Shown: piece by piece, positions 16,294 through 22,816 of the stretch
How the letters are laid out: every line of letters begins with the position of its first letter
Position numbering within the stretch: the stretch's first letter is position 1
Assembly (NCBI GenBank): GCA_902796865.1
Contig: CADBQZ010000094.1
Location: 1-31,675 of the forward strand
DNA: 31,675 nucleotides
Source: an uncultured Ruminococcus sp.
GTDB lineage: Bacteria > Bacillota > Clostridia > Oscillospirales > Ruminococcaceae
Direction: 5' to 3'
Position numbers and translations under genes: made by a program
Notes under the pieces: generated by a model
Seen by the model: only the letters and a program-made list of their open reading frames with translations
Told to the model about the DNA's origin: nothing
The model's database searches: none

Positions 16294-17154
16294 ATGGAAA
16301 TCAACAAGAATAATGTAGTAAACATTGACAGTAAACCGATAAAAAAGATAGTTATTGCCGTGATCGCAGCCGCAATACTTATCTTTGTAGCCTTCAACAG
16401 CTTTACGATCGTTCAGGCAGGTCATACAGGTGTCATGATCAATTTCGGAAAAGTAGCCGACACAGTTCTTGAAGAAGGTCTTCACTTCAAGATACCTTTC
16501 GTTTCCGAGATAGTGCAGGTCGATAACCGTGTAATGAAAACAGAAGTTGATTCAAATGCTGCTTCAAAGGATCTTCAGACCATCTCATCAAAAGTATCAG
16601 TAAACTATCGTGTGAACAAATCATCATCTGCTGATATTTACAGGAATGTCGGAAGCGACTTTGCAAACGTTATAGTAAATCCTGCTATTCAGGAATGTGT
16701 AAAATCAGTAGCAGCTAAATATACCGCTGAACAGCTTATTACAAACCGTATGACAGTTTCCTCTGAAATGGAAAGCGAAATATCACAGAAGATCAATCCC
16801 TATGGTCTTTCGATAGAAGTATTCAATATAGTAAACTTCGATTTCTCAGAAGAATTCAATAAAGCTATCGAAGCAAAACAGACTGCACAGCAGGAAGCTT
16901 TGAAGGCTGAACAGGATCTTGCAAGAATAAAGGTGGAAGCACAGCAGACTGTTGAAAAAGCTAAGGCTGAAGCTGATGCTTATAAGCTCAAAAACAGCCA
17001 GCTCACCGACAAGGTAATAATGATGGAATTTGTAGAAAAATGGGACGGAAAGCTCCCAAGTGTTACATCAGGTGCATCAACAATGTTCGATATAAGCTCA
17101 TATATCAGCAGCATCGGCGGCGATAATGAAAATTCATCTGAAAACGCAGAATAA
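16294..17154 (+). CDS. prohibitin / SPFH (band 7) family membrane protein
   Basis: A 286-residue protein with a short N-terminal tail, one transmembrane helix (about 20-40) and an SPFH domain opening VQAGHTGVMINFGKVADTVL. This is followed by GLHFKIPFV and a long Ala/Glu/Lys coiled coil (about 195-240). Bacterial SPFH proteins form ring-like membrane scaffolds, often around proteases. This one is closest to the prohibitin type. AAGGAG precedes the ATG. It lies 14 nt after the GH5 gene with no terminator between, so the two may be co-transcribed, an odd pairing. It ends at the strong terminator at 17165. Confidence 0.88.
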   Translation: MEINKNNVVNIDSKPIKKIVIAVIAAAILIFVAFNSFTIVQAGHTGVMINFGKVADTVLEEGLHFKIPFVSEIVQVDNRVMKTEVDSNAASKDLQTISSKVSVNYRVNKSSSADIYRNVGSDFANVIVNPAIQECVKSVAAKYTAEQLITNRMTVSSEMESEISQKINPYGLSIEVFNIVNFDFSEEFNKAIEAKQTAQQEALKAEQDLARIKVEAQQTVEKAKAEADAYKLKNSQLTDKVIMMEFVEKWDGKLPSVTSGASTMFDISSYISSIGGDNENSSENAE

Positions 17155-17164
17155 TATATAAAAG

Positions 17165-17221
17165 ACAGCAGGATAATCTTAGTAAATTTTATATTAAGAA
17201 GATCCTGCTGTGTTATTTTTT
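17165..17221 (+). terminator. terminator of the SPFH gene
   Basis: 10-bp stem ACAGCAGGAT/ATCCTGCTGT with a 27-nt, partly paired apical part, followed by GTTATTTTTTC. Confidence 0.85.
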
Positions 17222-17246
17222 CTATGCTGTTTTTTCTTTAAAAGTA

Positions 17247-17275
17247 TTGCAATTATATGCGAAATATGTTAAAAT
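17247..17275 (+). promoter_or_regulatory. promoter of the cohesin/dockerin gene
   Basis: -35 TTGCAA (17247-17252), 17-nt spacer, -10 TAAAAT (17270-17275) with a TGT extension. Confidence 0.6.
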
Positions 17276-17341
17276 ATAAAGGGTATATATATCCGTATAA
17301 GATGTACATATATCAAGAAAGACAGAAAAGGAGATAATTTT

Positions 17342-19279
17342 ATGAAAATAAAAAAAATACTGGGTATTTTAACATCGGCTGTTATGTCTGTTACCCTTGT
17401 AAGTGCACCAGCCATCTCGGCAGAAGATGTCACTTCTAATTCCAACTGGGAAACAGACACATATTACGTAAGCATGATGAATGTGACTGATGACGGTATA
17501 CGAACACAATGGTATACGACAGATGATATGAGTTTCCGAAAAGACGGTCTTCATGTAAAGTATCAGGATACCGATGTGACGGACGAAAGCACAATAACAT
17601 TTCCAGATGGCGTAACACCGTCAAATACATACGATTATCAGAATTTTGATTATATATTTCCGGTAACTATTTCCCATAACGGCAATGATATGGCTGCCGA
17701 CGTCAACACAAAAATAGGTCAACCAGGCGATATAAATACCGACCATGTAGTTAATGTCTGTGACCCAGCTCTTATAGCAAGAGACCTTGCAAACTACAGG
17801 GCAAAAAAGAAAAGTACAGTTCCGGCTTTCGGAAGATTTCTTGCAACAGGAAACAGAAATGAAAACTTCTATGATCTGAACAGTAAAACAGCATCGACTA
17901 TTGCTGACAAGCTTGCAAAACACTCTTTGGGAATACATCAAAAAGGCAATAATGCCGAAAACACAAACAGTGAAAGTCCTTATTCACTCTCGCTCTCAAA
18001 TGCAGCCGGTGTTCCCGGTGAGCAGGTAACTATTCAGGTAGTAGTTTCAGCCGATAACAAATTTGAAGGACTTGATGCAGTTATAGAATGGGAAGGCGGC
18101 ATTATAAAGCTCGATCCGGCATTAGCTGCCGGCGGAACAACAGTAAGTTCAGTTGCAGGCGACGGAGTTGTAGCACTCGTTGATTACGGTGACAGAGCAA
18201 TAAATAATGGTGCAGTTGCAAGCGTAAGCTTTACGATCCCTGAAGAAGCCGTTCCGGGAGAGAATATAGATGTAAACTTCTCTGAATTAAGAACATTCAG
18301 TGTCCTCGCTTCTGACGGAACATCACAGGACGTTACAGATATAGTAAACGTTAAAGGAACATCTGTAAAGGTAAATAAGCCTGCCGAATCAAAAACCAGC
18401 GGAACAACACCGGCAACTACAACTTCGCAAAATACATCATCTACAACAGTTTCATCTACAGTTACAACAACAGCTGCTAATTCTACTGCTGCACAGTCAT
18501 CAACAACAAGAGCATCTGTAACTACAGTAAACAGCAGTACAATAGTATCATCAGGCACTGTATCGAATACGATCGTTTCATCAACAGCAGCGATAACATC
18601 ATCATCAACTACTCAAAAACCCATTTCAATAATAACGATACCGGAAACAACATCAACTAAAGCAATTGTTGAAGCCGAACCTTACTGTTCGATAAATGTA
18701 GTTTCACCTCCCACCAGAACCAAATTTAATGTAGGTGAAAAGCTTAATCTGAACGGTCTTAAAGTTGACGTTTATTATGCGCCGGGCGGTGAAATACCGG
18801 CAGAAGATCTTAATAAGTATACAAAAGTAGCTGCAAATGCAGTTCCTATGGATAACCCGGATATGTTTACAGTTGATACTTCAAAAGTTGATATAAATAC
18901 CGCCGGAAAGTACAAAGTATCTATAGGGCTTACACAAACGGCACAGGATATGTTCTGGTATTGTAATCCTGTTGAAATTGATATAGAAGTAGCAGAACAA
19001 CAGATAACGACCGCTTCTTCTACAACATTAGCACAATCGTCATCAACACAGACGACAACTACTGCAGTCGTAACTACTGCACCAGCAGTAACATATCAAA
19101 GAGGAGATGCTAACCACGACGGAAAAGTTAATGTCTCCGATGCGGCATTTATTGCAAGTATGCTTGCACTCCATAAATCATCAAAGCTTCCGGAATCAGC
19201 CGATTATAATATGGATAAAAAGGTCAATATAATGGACGCAGTTGCAATAGCAAAAATGTGTGCAAACAAACGCAAATAA
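17342..19279 (+). CDS. scaffoldin-type protein: dockerin-like segment, cohesin, Ig-like module, dockerin
   Basis: A 645-residue secreted protein. Signal peptide 1-27; an uncharacterised module (about 30-125); a dockerin-like segment (about 129-196) with loop DINTDHVVNVCD and a weaker second loop GNRNENFYDLN; a cohesin (about 213-345, SNAAGVPGEQVTIQVVVSA to VNVKGTSVKV); a Ser/Thr-rich linker (346-440); a bacterial Ig-like (Big_3) module (about 449-550, INVVSPPTRTKFNVGEKLNL); a second linker; and a C-terminal dockerin (587-643) with DANHDGKVNVSD and DYNMDKKVNIMD. A single cohesin plus dockerin is the plan of adaptor scaffoldins, which swap one dockerin specificity for another on the cellulosome. 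Cohesin and dockerin calls rest on motif pattern. The GH5-dockerin enzyme next door is a plausible partner, but specificity cannot be predicted here. Confidence 0.88.
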   Translation: MKIKKILGILTSAVMSVTLVSAPAISAEDVTSNSNWETDTYYVSMMNVTDDGIRTQWYTTDDMSFRKDGLHVKYQDTDVTDESTITFPDGVTPSNTYDYQNFDYIFPVTISHNGNDMAADVNTKIGQPGDINTDHVVNVCDPALIARDLANYRAKKKSTVPAFGRFLATGNRNENFYDLNSKTASTIADKLAKHSLGIHQKGNNAENTNSESPYSLSLSNAAGVPGEQVTIQVVVSADNKFEGLDAVIEWEGGIIKLDPALAAGGTTVSSVAGDGVVALVDYGDRAINNGAVASVSFTIPEEAVPGENIDVNFSELRTFSVLASDGTSQDVTDIVNVKGTSVKVNKPAESKTSGTTPATTTSQNTSSTTVSSTVTTTAANSTAAQSSTTRASVTTVNSSTIVSSGTVSNTIVSSTAAITSSSTTQKPISIITIPETTSTKAIVEAEPYCSINVVSPPTRTKFNVGEKLNLNGLKVDVYYAPGGEIPAEDLNKYTKVAANAVPMDNPDMFTVDTSKVDINTAGKYKVSIGLTQTAQDMFWYCNPVEIDIEVAEQQITTASSTTLAQSSSTQTTTTAVVTTAPAVTYQRGDANHDGKVNVSDAAFIASMLALHKSSKLPESADYNMDKKVNIMDAVAIAKMCANKRK

Positions 19280-19287
19280 CACTACTA

Positions 19288-19313
19288 AGGGGAAGACGTA
19301 AAAGTCTTCCCCT
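19288..19313 (+). terminator. terminator of the scaffoldin-type gene
   Basis: Perfect 10-bp stem AGGGGAAGAC/GTCTTCCCCT with a 6-nt loop, 8 nt past the stop codon. The following tract is only ATTTG. Confidence 0.75.
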
Positions 19314-19344
19314 ATTTGTATGCGGTATTTTTTATACAGACATA

Positions 19345-19372
19345 AAAAGAGGATCTCAAAAGACCCTCTTTT
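19345..19372. terminator. terminator of the orphan minus-strand transcript
   Basis: 8-bp stem AAAAGAGG/CCTCTTTT with a 12-nt loop. Its U-rich ends work on both strands. It closes the leftward unit starting near 20157 and may also back up the scaffoldin terminator. Confidence 0.55.
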
Positions 19373-19883
19373 CTATATCAATTATATTAAATTCTCAAAG
19401 GTAAAACCTGAAATTACTTAATACATCGTAATCACCTTAAAATATTATTCTTTATCCATAAACTAAACTTTCAGGTGGAAACACTCCCTTTCATTATGTA
19501 ATTCTATTATTTAAAATAATACCCATTAGCATCACCTTAATATCAATAGCTCCAACAGTATATACCTGTTATTTTCATTGCCGCCTGTGCCCAAATCATA
19601 TAAGCCTATATGTATGGGATCACTGCCGCTCGTCTAATGAAATTAAATTTACTGCACCGGTACCACCTTTTCCGCAATTATTTATCTTTCCACTTATTAT
19701 TCAATATATGTAAAGACATTAAGTCGTAAACTTCGGGAATAAACACATCCCGAAAATAATGGTGAAACCACAACTGAAGCACCAACTGTTTACTCCATTT
19801 TACAACCCAATGCTTCTTCCCTCATTTCAAAGATCGCTCATGTTACTCAATATGGAATGTCATACTAAAATATGCTACTTCCC

Positions 19884-19961
19884 TTAGATCTCATTTGAAA
19901 CGATTCCAAAGTTTGAGTCACCAGTCGTGGCTTCTAAATTCTGTTCATCAATAGAATCCAT
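19884..19961 (-). CDS. possible 25-aa peptide in the orphan transcript
   Basis: Begins MDSIDEQNLEATTG and ends FGIVSNEI, acidic, no Cys. GGAGG (19972-19976) lies 10 nt upstream of this ATG. Another ATG (19970) is too close to the box to be used. It follows the structured hairpin directly. No membrane segment or recognised family. Could be a short signalling or precursor peptide, or chance. Confidence 0.3.
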   Translation of the reverse strand: MDSIDEQNLEATTGDSNFGIVSNEI

Positions 19962-19990
19962 CGGCTGCATACCTCCATTCTGATAAATTT

Positions 19991-20041
19991 TATTTCCGTA
20001 AAAGGATCTCCGCATCCTTATCATTCTGCCTTACGGAAATA
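19991..20041 (-). promoter_or_regulatory. nested hairpin in the orphan transcript leader
   Basis: Outer stem of 11 bp (19991-20001 with 20031-20041), then an 11-nt one-sided bulge (20020-20030) and an inner 6-bp stem AAGGAT/ATCCTT (20002-20007 with 20014-20019) with a 6-nt loop. It sits about 15 nt upstream of the GGAGG of the short peptide. It is riboswitch-like in shape but matches no class I recognise. Confidence 0.45.
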
Positions 20042-20163
20042 CATCGCTTAAAGAAATCCCAATCAAACGCTTTTTAAACGAATTACAGCAACTTCTGATA
20101 TGTATCTTGAAAGCTTTGACGCTTCCCTTTGTTGATTTCTGATTGTCTTTCTTTGTTGTATAT

Positions 20164-20192
20164 ATAATAACACACATCAAAGAAAATGTCAA
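20164..20192 (-). promoter_or_regulatory. consensus promoter of the orphan transcript
   Basis: Minus strand: TTGACA (20187-20192), 17-nt spacer, TATTAT (20164-20169). It is divergent from the yrzB-family promoter at 20250-20278, with 57 bp between the two -35 boxes. Confidence 0.75.
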
Positions 20193-20249
20193 CAGTTTTT
20201 GGATAAAATCATGCACAAATTTATTTAAATTGTTCATATAGAATTACTA

Positions 20250-20278
20250 TTGACATCAATTTGATTTTGTAGTATAAT
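20250..20278 (+). promoter_or_regulatory. promoter of the DUF1292 gene
   Basis: TTGACA (20250-20255), 17-nt spacer, TATAAT (20273-20278), a full consensus promoter. The ~85-nt leader holds two hairpins: an interrupted one at 20285-20309 (TTGTG...CACAA) and GGCTGTA/TACAGCC (20325-20331 with 20341-20347). Confidence 0.85.
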
Positions 20279-20370
20279 TAAAGTGTTGTGTGGGTGTCAA
20301 CACCTCACAATTCAACTAAATCAGGGCTGTACAGATAATATACAGCCAAGTTCTGCGGCAGGAGGTTTTT

Positions 20371-20670
20371 ATGTCGGATATGAATGAATACCAGCCGGAT
20401 CTCTTCACATTGGAAGACGAAGAAGGCAAAGAACAGAATTTTGAGCTTTTAGACGTATACAATGAAAATGACATTACATATTATGCACTTATTCCCGAGC
20501 AGACTGAGGATACAGACCCGGATGATGACTATTTTGTAATACTGAAAAAAGACGATAACGATCTTGACGAATATTTCGATTCCATAGATGATGAACAGGA
20601 AAACGAAAGAATAGCTGAGATCTTTTTAAGCAGACTTATGTCACACGATGACGATGAAGATGAGGACTAA
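20371..20670 (+). CDS. DUF1292 (YrzB-like) acidic protein
   Basis: A 99-residue, strongly acidic cytosolic protein of the DUF1292 family, seen as LFTLEDEEGKEQNFELLDVYNENDITYYALIPEQ and DDDYFVILKK. The family is widespread in Firmicutes next to the alaS-yrrK region and has no proven function. The C-terminal tail is almost all Asp/Glu. AGGAGG precedes the ATG. Transcription is from a consensus promoter through a short structured leader. It ends in an A/T-rich stretch with a hairpin (20701-20722) that overlaps the next promoter. Confidence 0.88.
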   Translation: MSDMNEYQPDLFTLEDEEGKEQNFELLDVYNENDITYYALIPEQTEDTDPDDDYFVILKKDDNDLDEYFDSIDDEQENERIAEIFLSRLMSHDDDEDED

Positions 20671-20710
20671 AAAAACATATCAAAAAAATTATGATTTTTT
20701 CAAAAAAATA

Positions 20711-20739
20711 TTGATTTTTTTGTGAAATGGTGTTATAAT
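20711..20739 (+). promoter_or_regulatory. promoter of the 6S-like RNA
   Basis: TTGATT (20711-20716), 17-nt spacer, TATAAT (20734-20739). Predicted start about 20746. Confidence 0.75.
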
Positions 20740-20745
20740 ATCTAT

Positions 20746-20943
20746 AGTGATAATATTTCTGCCTTGTTCGTGTCAATGCGGTTTTTATAATCCAACACTT
20801 TTTTAAAGGGAATCCGGGCTCTGGATGCGGATTGCAGACCTCCCGATCTTATCGGAAGAAGGGAGCGTGAAACACCCAGGAGGATACCCACCTGGCTTTT
20901 AGCTTGGTTTTATTCGCTGCATGACGGCAAGGCGGTTTTTTAT
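20746..20943 (+). ncRNA. ssrS: probable 6S RNA (RNA polymerase regulator)
   Basis: A stretch of about 190 nt with no ORF, its own promoter and a T-run end (20936-20941). The two ends pair: CTGCCTTG (20759-20766) with CAAGGCGG (20928-20935), then GTCA with TGAC and GCG with CGC. Inside is a large asymmetrical bubble, whose 3' side forms its own small hairpin (CCTGGCT/AGCTTGG), followed by a GGG/ATCC-type stem and an apical hairpin with CCCGAT/ATCGG. Long rod, central bubble, 3'-side hairpin and ~190-nt length fit 6S RNA, which binds the sigma-A holoenzyme in stationary phase. SRP RNA and tmRNA signatures are absent. The identity is inferred from shape, not from a database match. Confidence 0.65.
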
Positions 20944-20995
20944 CTTTAATGTAATTTCATTTCTAAAACCTACTTTGAATATTTTATATGTTTTT

Positions 20996-21018
20996 CGGCA
21001 GTTTTACTGCCGTTTTTT
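20996..21018 (+). terminator. orphan intrinsic terminator
   Basis: 7-bp stem CGGCAGT/ACTGCCG, TTT loop, then TTTTTTCTTTT. A strong plus-strand terminator about 55 nt past the RNA gene's own T-run, with no gene between. It is probably a backup. Confidence 0.75.
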
Positions 21019-21036
21019 CTTTTTATAATAAGAATA

Positions 21037-21055
21037 ACCGCTCATAAAGAGCGGT
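21037..21055 (-). terminator. hairpin downstream of the hydrolase region
   Basis: Perfect 7-bp stem ACCGCTC/GAGCGGT with an ATAAA loop. On the minus strand it is followed by TATTCTTATTAT, so it likely ends the leftward transcript. Confidence 0.55.
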
Positions 21056-21067
21056 TTAGTCGTCTAT

Positions 21068-21144
21068 ATAGTATTATCATTAAGCGTCTCGTCATCGTGC
21101 CATGCACTTTCATATATCTGTTCTTTTTTATACTCTTTTAGGCT
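21068..21144 (-). pseudogene. possible remnant of an OmpR-type response regulator
   Basis: On the minus strand a short frame reads KEYKKEQIYESAWHDDETL and a further NDNTI before TAG. KEQIYESAW resembles the KEQIYEAVW turn of winged-helix response regulators, and DNT resembles the following strand. No start and no receiver domain are present. A weak match, offered as decay debris beside a clearly decayed locus. Confidence 0.25.
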
Positions 21145-21234
21145 TTGACATAAGAAGCTTCGGCGCCTTGAATTCCACTTTGAGAAAATTGAGGCTTTTG
21201 CCGTTTAACGTTGATTTTATCGGGAAATCGAAAT

Positions 21235-21915
21235 TTAACTGCGTAAAAACTGAAAAACTGCCCGGTTAAATTCTTCCGGGTGTTTGTTTGCTATAAAGTG
21301 ATTGCCATTGAGAAAAACAAGATCTGAATCAGGAATACTTGAAGCTATCAGCCTCGTGTGTTCTTCCTTTATCATGTCTTTTGTTCCGGCAATAACCAGG
21401 GTTTTTGCTTTTATTTTGACAAGTTCTTCCGGATCCACATTAGGATCGTTTACCATAAGCCCAAGCATTTCTGCATTCAATTTTGCGGAATCACTTTTTC
21501 CTGCAAATTTCTTTGCGATCTTATAACCTATTTCAATGGGAAGCTGCGTGGAGCGTTTTACCCCCTTAGGATCCAGATTTGCTCCATTCAGAATCAATCT
21601 ATTTACTCTATCCGGATACTGAATAGCAAAAATCAAAGCGATATTTCCGCCGTCCGAAAAACCGAGCAAATGTGTCTTTTCTATTTGGTGTTCATCCATG
21701 AACCACAGCAGATCGTCAGCAAATTGGCGTATAGTAAAAGGCTTATCGCCTCTCGGTGTTTTTCCGTGACCTCTGGTGTCTATTGCATATACATGATACA
21801 GCTTAGAGAACTCATCGATCTGTCCCTGAAAATATCCGCAATCCTCTCCATTTCCATGAAGCAAAATAAGCGGTTCCCCATTCCCTTTTTCTATAAAATA
21901 GTGATCAATGTCCAT
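21235..21915 (-). CDS. alpha/beta hydrolase
   Basis: A 226-residue alpha/beta-fold hydrolase starting [20 protein letters not shown]. It has the oxyanion HGNGED, the nucleophile elbow GFSDGG (Ser), the acid in AGTKDMI (Asp) and the catalytic His in NGNHFIA, so the triad is complete. The best start is the ATG at 21915, which has GAGGG 7-8 nt upstream. The frame continues upstream without a stop into an AarF fragment and a DUF389 fragment, so it can be misannotated as one 377-residue protein. Substrate unknown; the family covers esterases, aminopeptidases and lactonases. Confidence 0.8.
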   Translation of the reverse strand: MDIDHYFIEKGNGEPLILLHGNGEDCGYFQGQIDEFSKLYHVYAIDTRGHGKTPRGDKPFTIRQFADDLLWFMDEHQIEKTHLLGFSDGGNIALIFAIQYPDRVNRLILNGANLDPKGVKRSTQLPIEIGYKIAKKFAGKSDSAKLNAEMLGLMVNDPNVDPEELVKIKAKTLVIAGTKDMIKEEHTRLIASSIPDSDLVFLNGNHFIANKHPEEFNRAVFQFLRS

Positions 21916-21936
21916 TCTTATACCCTCGTTCAAATC

Positions 21937-22173
21937 AAAATTCTCATAAATACCGGTTTTTTTCAAAGGCTCATCAAAGCCGATAAGCTCTATATTGACC
22001 TTTGTTCTGCCCTTTGAAAGACCGCTTAATGTCTCAGCGATAAGTCCGGGTATCTGCACGGACTTCTTGCCTGCGGACAATGCGTCCTTGCCGGCATTGA
22101 GCAGTGTCTTTTTCAGATCAAAATTCGTTTTGACACGTTCTTTCATTTTATTGTATATAAGATCAAATAGATG
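21937..22173 (-). pseudogene. AarF/UbiB (ABC1 kinase) C-terminal fragment
   Basis: About 79 codons reading [18 protein letters not shown], followed by [18 protein letters not shown] and [20 protein letters not shown]. This is the C-terminal helical tail and end of AarF/ABC1-type atypical kinases. The kinase core is missing. The fragment is fused in frame to a DUF389 remnant upstream and runs into the hydrolase leader downstream. I infer a deletion that removed most of aarF. The identity rests on pattern memory and needs a profile search. Confidence 0.55.
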
Positions 22174-22530
22174 CGGTGACAGCAGAAAGTATATCGTCGA
22201 TGTGATAACACTTATAAGTATCTGCATTCCAAAGCCTACTGCGTGGTTTCTTGTATGCTTCAGGTCATTCGAGATAGCACCGTATGCCATAGCAAGTATG
22301 CTTCCCATAAGCGGAGAAATAAGCATGGCACCGATTATAACAGCAATTGAATTGTTGTTAAGTCCCACCTATGCTATAGCCATAGCACAGATGAGAACAC
22401 ACATATTCGTTCCTGTTATCTGTCCGCCGGTAAGAAGCCTGTCTCTTATCTCTTCATGGCTAGCCGTATCTGCATGGATAGAAAACATTTTGCGAAGTAT
22501 CGTCTTTAGATTGTTTTCTGTTGTTTTCAT
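22174..22530 (-). pseudogene. DUF389 membrane protein, truncated and interrupted by a stop
   Basis: A frame starting MKTTENNLKTILRKM (ATG 22530, GGAG upstream) reaches GTNMCVLICAMAIA and stops at TAG (22369-22371). The same frame resumes [20 protein letters not shown] and goes on through [15 protein letters not shown] to YFLLSP near 22174. Together these are the first ~118 residues of a DUF389 protein (normally about 300-450). The expected Ser in AxxASxGL is the TAG, so a TCG to TAG change explains it. The rest of the family (later membrane helices) is lost at the junction with the AarF fragment. A good promoter remains upstream. Confidence 0.75.
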
Positions 22531-22612
22531 ATAACTACTCCGATAAATATACAGAAATATTTTTTTAAAAAGATAAAAACATCCTATATTTATTTTATCT
22601 ATAAACAATAAT

Positions 22613-22641
22613 ATTATATCACATAATTTAGGAAATTTCAA
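22613..22641 (-). promoter_or_regulatory. promoter of the DUF389 locus
   Basis: Minus strand: TTGAAA (22636-22641), 17-nt spacer, TATAAT (22613-22618) with TGA extension. Confidence 0.7.
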
Positions 22642-22773
22642 TATTTGTTTAGTAAAATGTATTTTTGCCAAATAAGGGCACCTGATTATGGCGCAAGTTG
22701 CATAATATGGCACAATTAATAAATTTTCTAACTGTATATTATATATATGAACCCTGTAATAAGCTATAAAAAT

Positions 22774-22802
22774 AAGCCGCAAGCTATAAAAACTCACGGC
22801 TT
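22774..22802 (-). terminator. terminator of the recD2-comF-mreB operon
   Basis: Stem CGGCTT/AAGCCG with a loose apical part. On the minus strand ATTTTTATAG follows. It lies 15 nt past the mreB stop. Confidence 0.6.
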
Positions 22803-22816
22803 TATCTATATTTATA

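Larger units (their letters stand above)
19380..20163 (-). other. orphan transcribed intergenic region, no clear protein gene
   Basis: Nearly 800 bp with no ORF that resembles a real protein on either strand. On the minus strand it is bounded by a consensus promoter (20164-20192) and a terminator (19345-19372). It contains a nested hairpin (19991-20041), a second hairpin TTCGGGA/TCCCGAA (about 19735-19757), a 25-codon ORF with a Shine-Dalgarno sequence, and several AAGGTGAT boxes near very short ORFs (about 19540 and 19430). It may be a long noncoding RNA, a set of short peptide genes, or a decayed gene. I cannot decide from sequence alone. Confidence 0.5.

Noticed and set aside
17621..18558. 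Long minus-strand frames opposite the scaffoldin gene
   Set aside because: Shadow frames of the low-complexity Thr/Ser linker and cohesin coding sequence, lacking ribosome binding sites.
20031..20237. A 68-codon minus-strand frame with a hydrophobic middle
   Set aside because: It spans the consensus promoter and start region of the orphan transcript, so its first codons would lie upstream of the transcript. It has no ribosome binding site and its composition is not protein-like.
20746..20943. SRP RNA, tmRNA or RNase P RNA for the structured RNA
   Set aside because: The SRP GGAAG...GCAGC apical motif, the tmRNA tRNA-like ends and peptide tag, and the RNase P conserved cores are absent. Size and rod shape fit 6S better.
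21235..22368. A genuine 377-residue fusion enzyme
   Set aside because: The hydrolase has its own well-placed ribosome binding site and start at 21915. The upstream parts are truncated pieces of unrelated families, and the DUF389 start lies behind a stop codon.
22741..22802. Direct repeat AAGCTATAAAAA near the mreB terminator
   Set aside because: Only 12 bp, two copies, in an AT-rich stretch. No link to a mobile element, and no insertion sequence or transposase is seen anywhere in the window.
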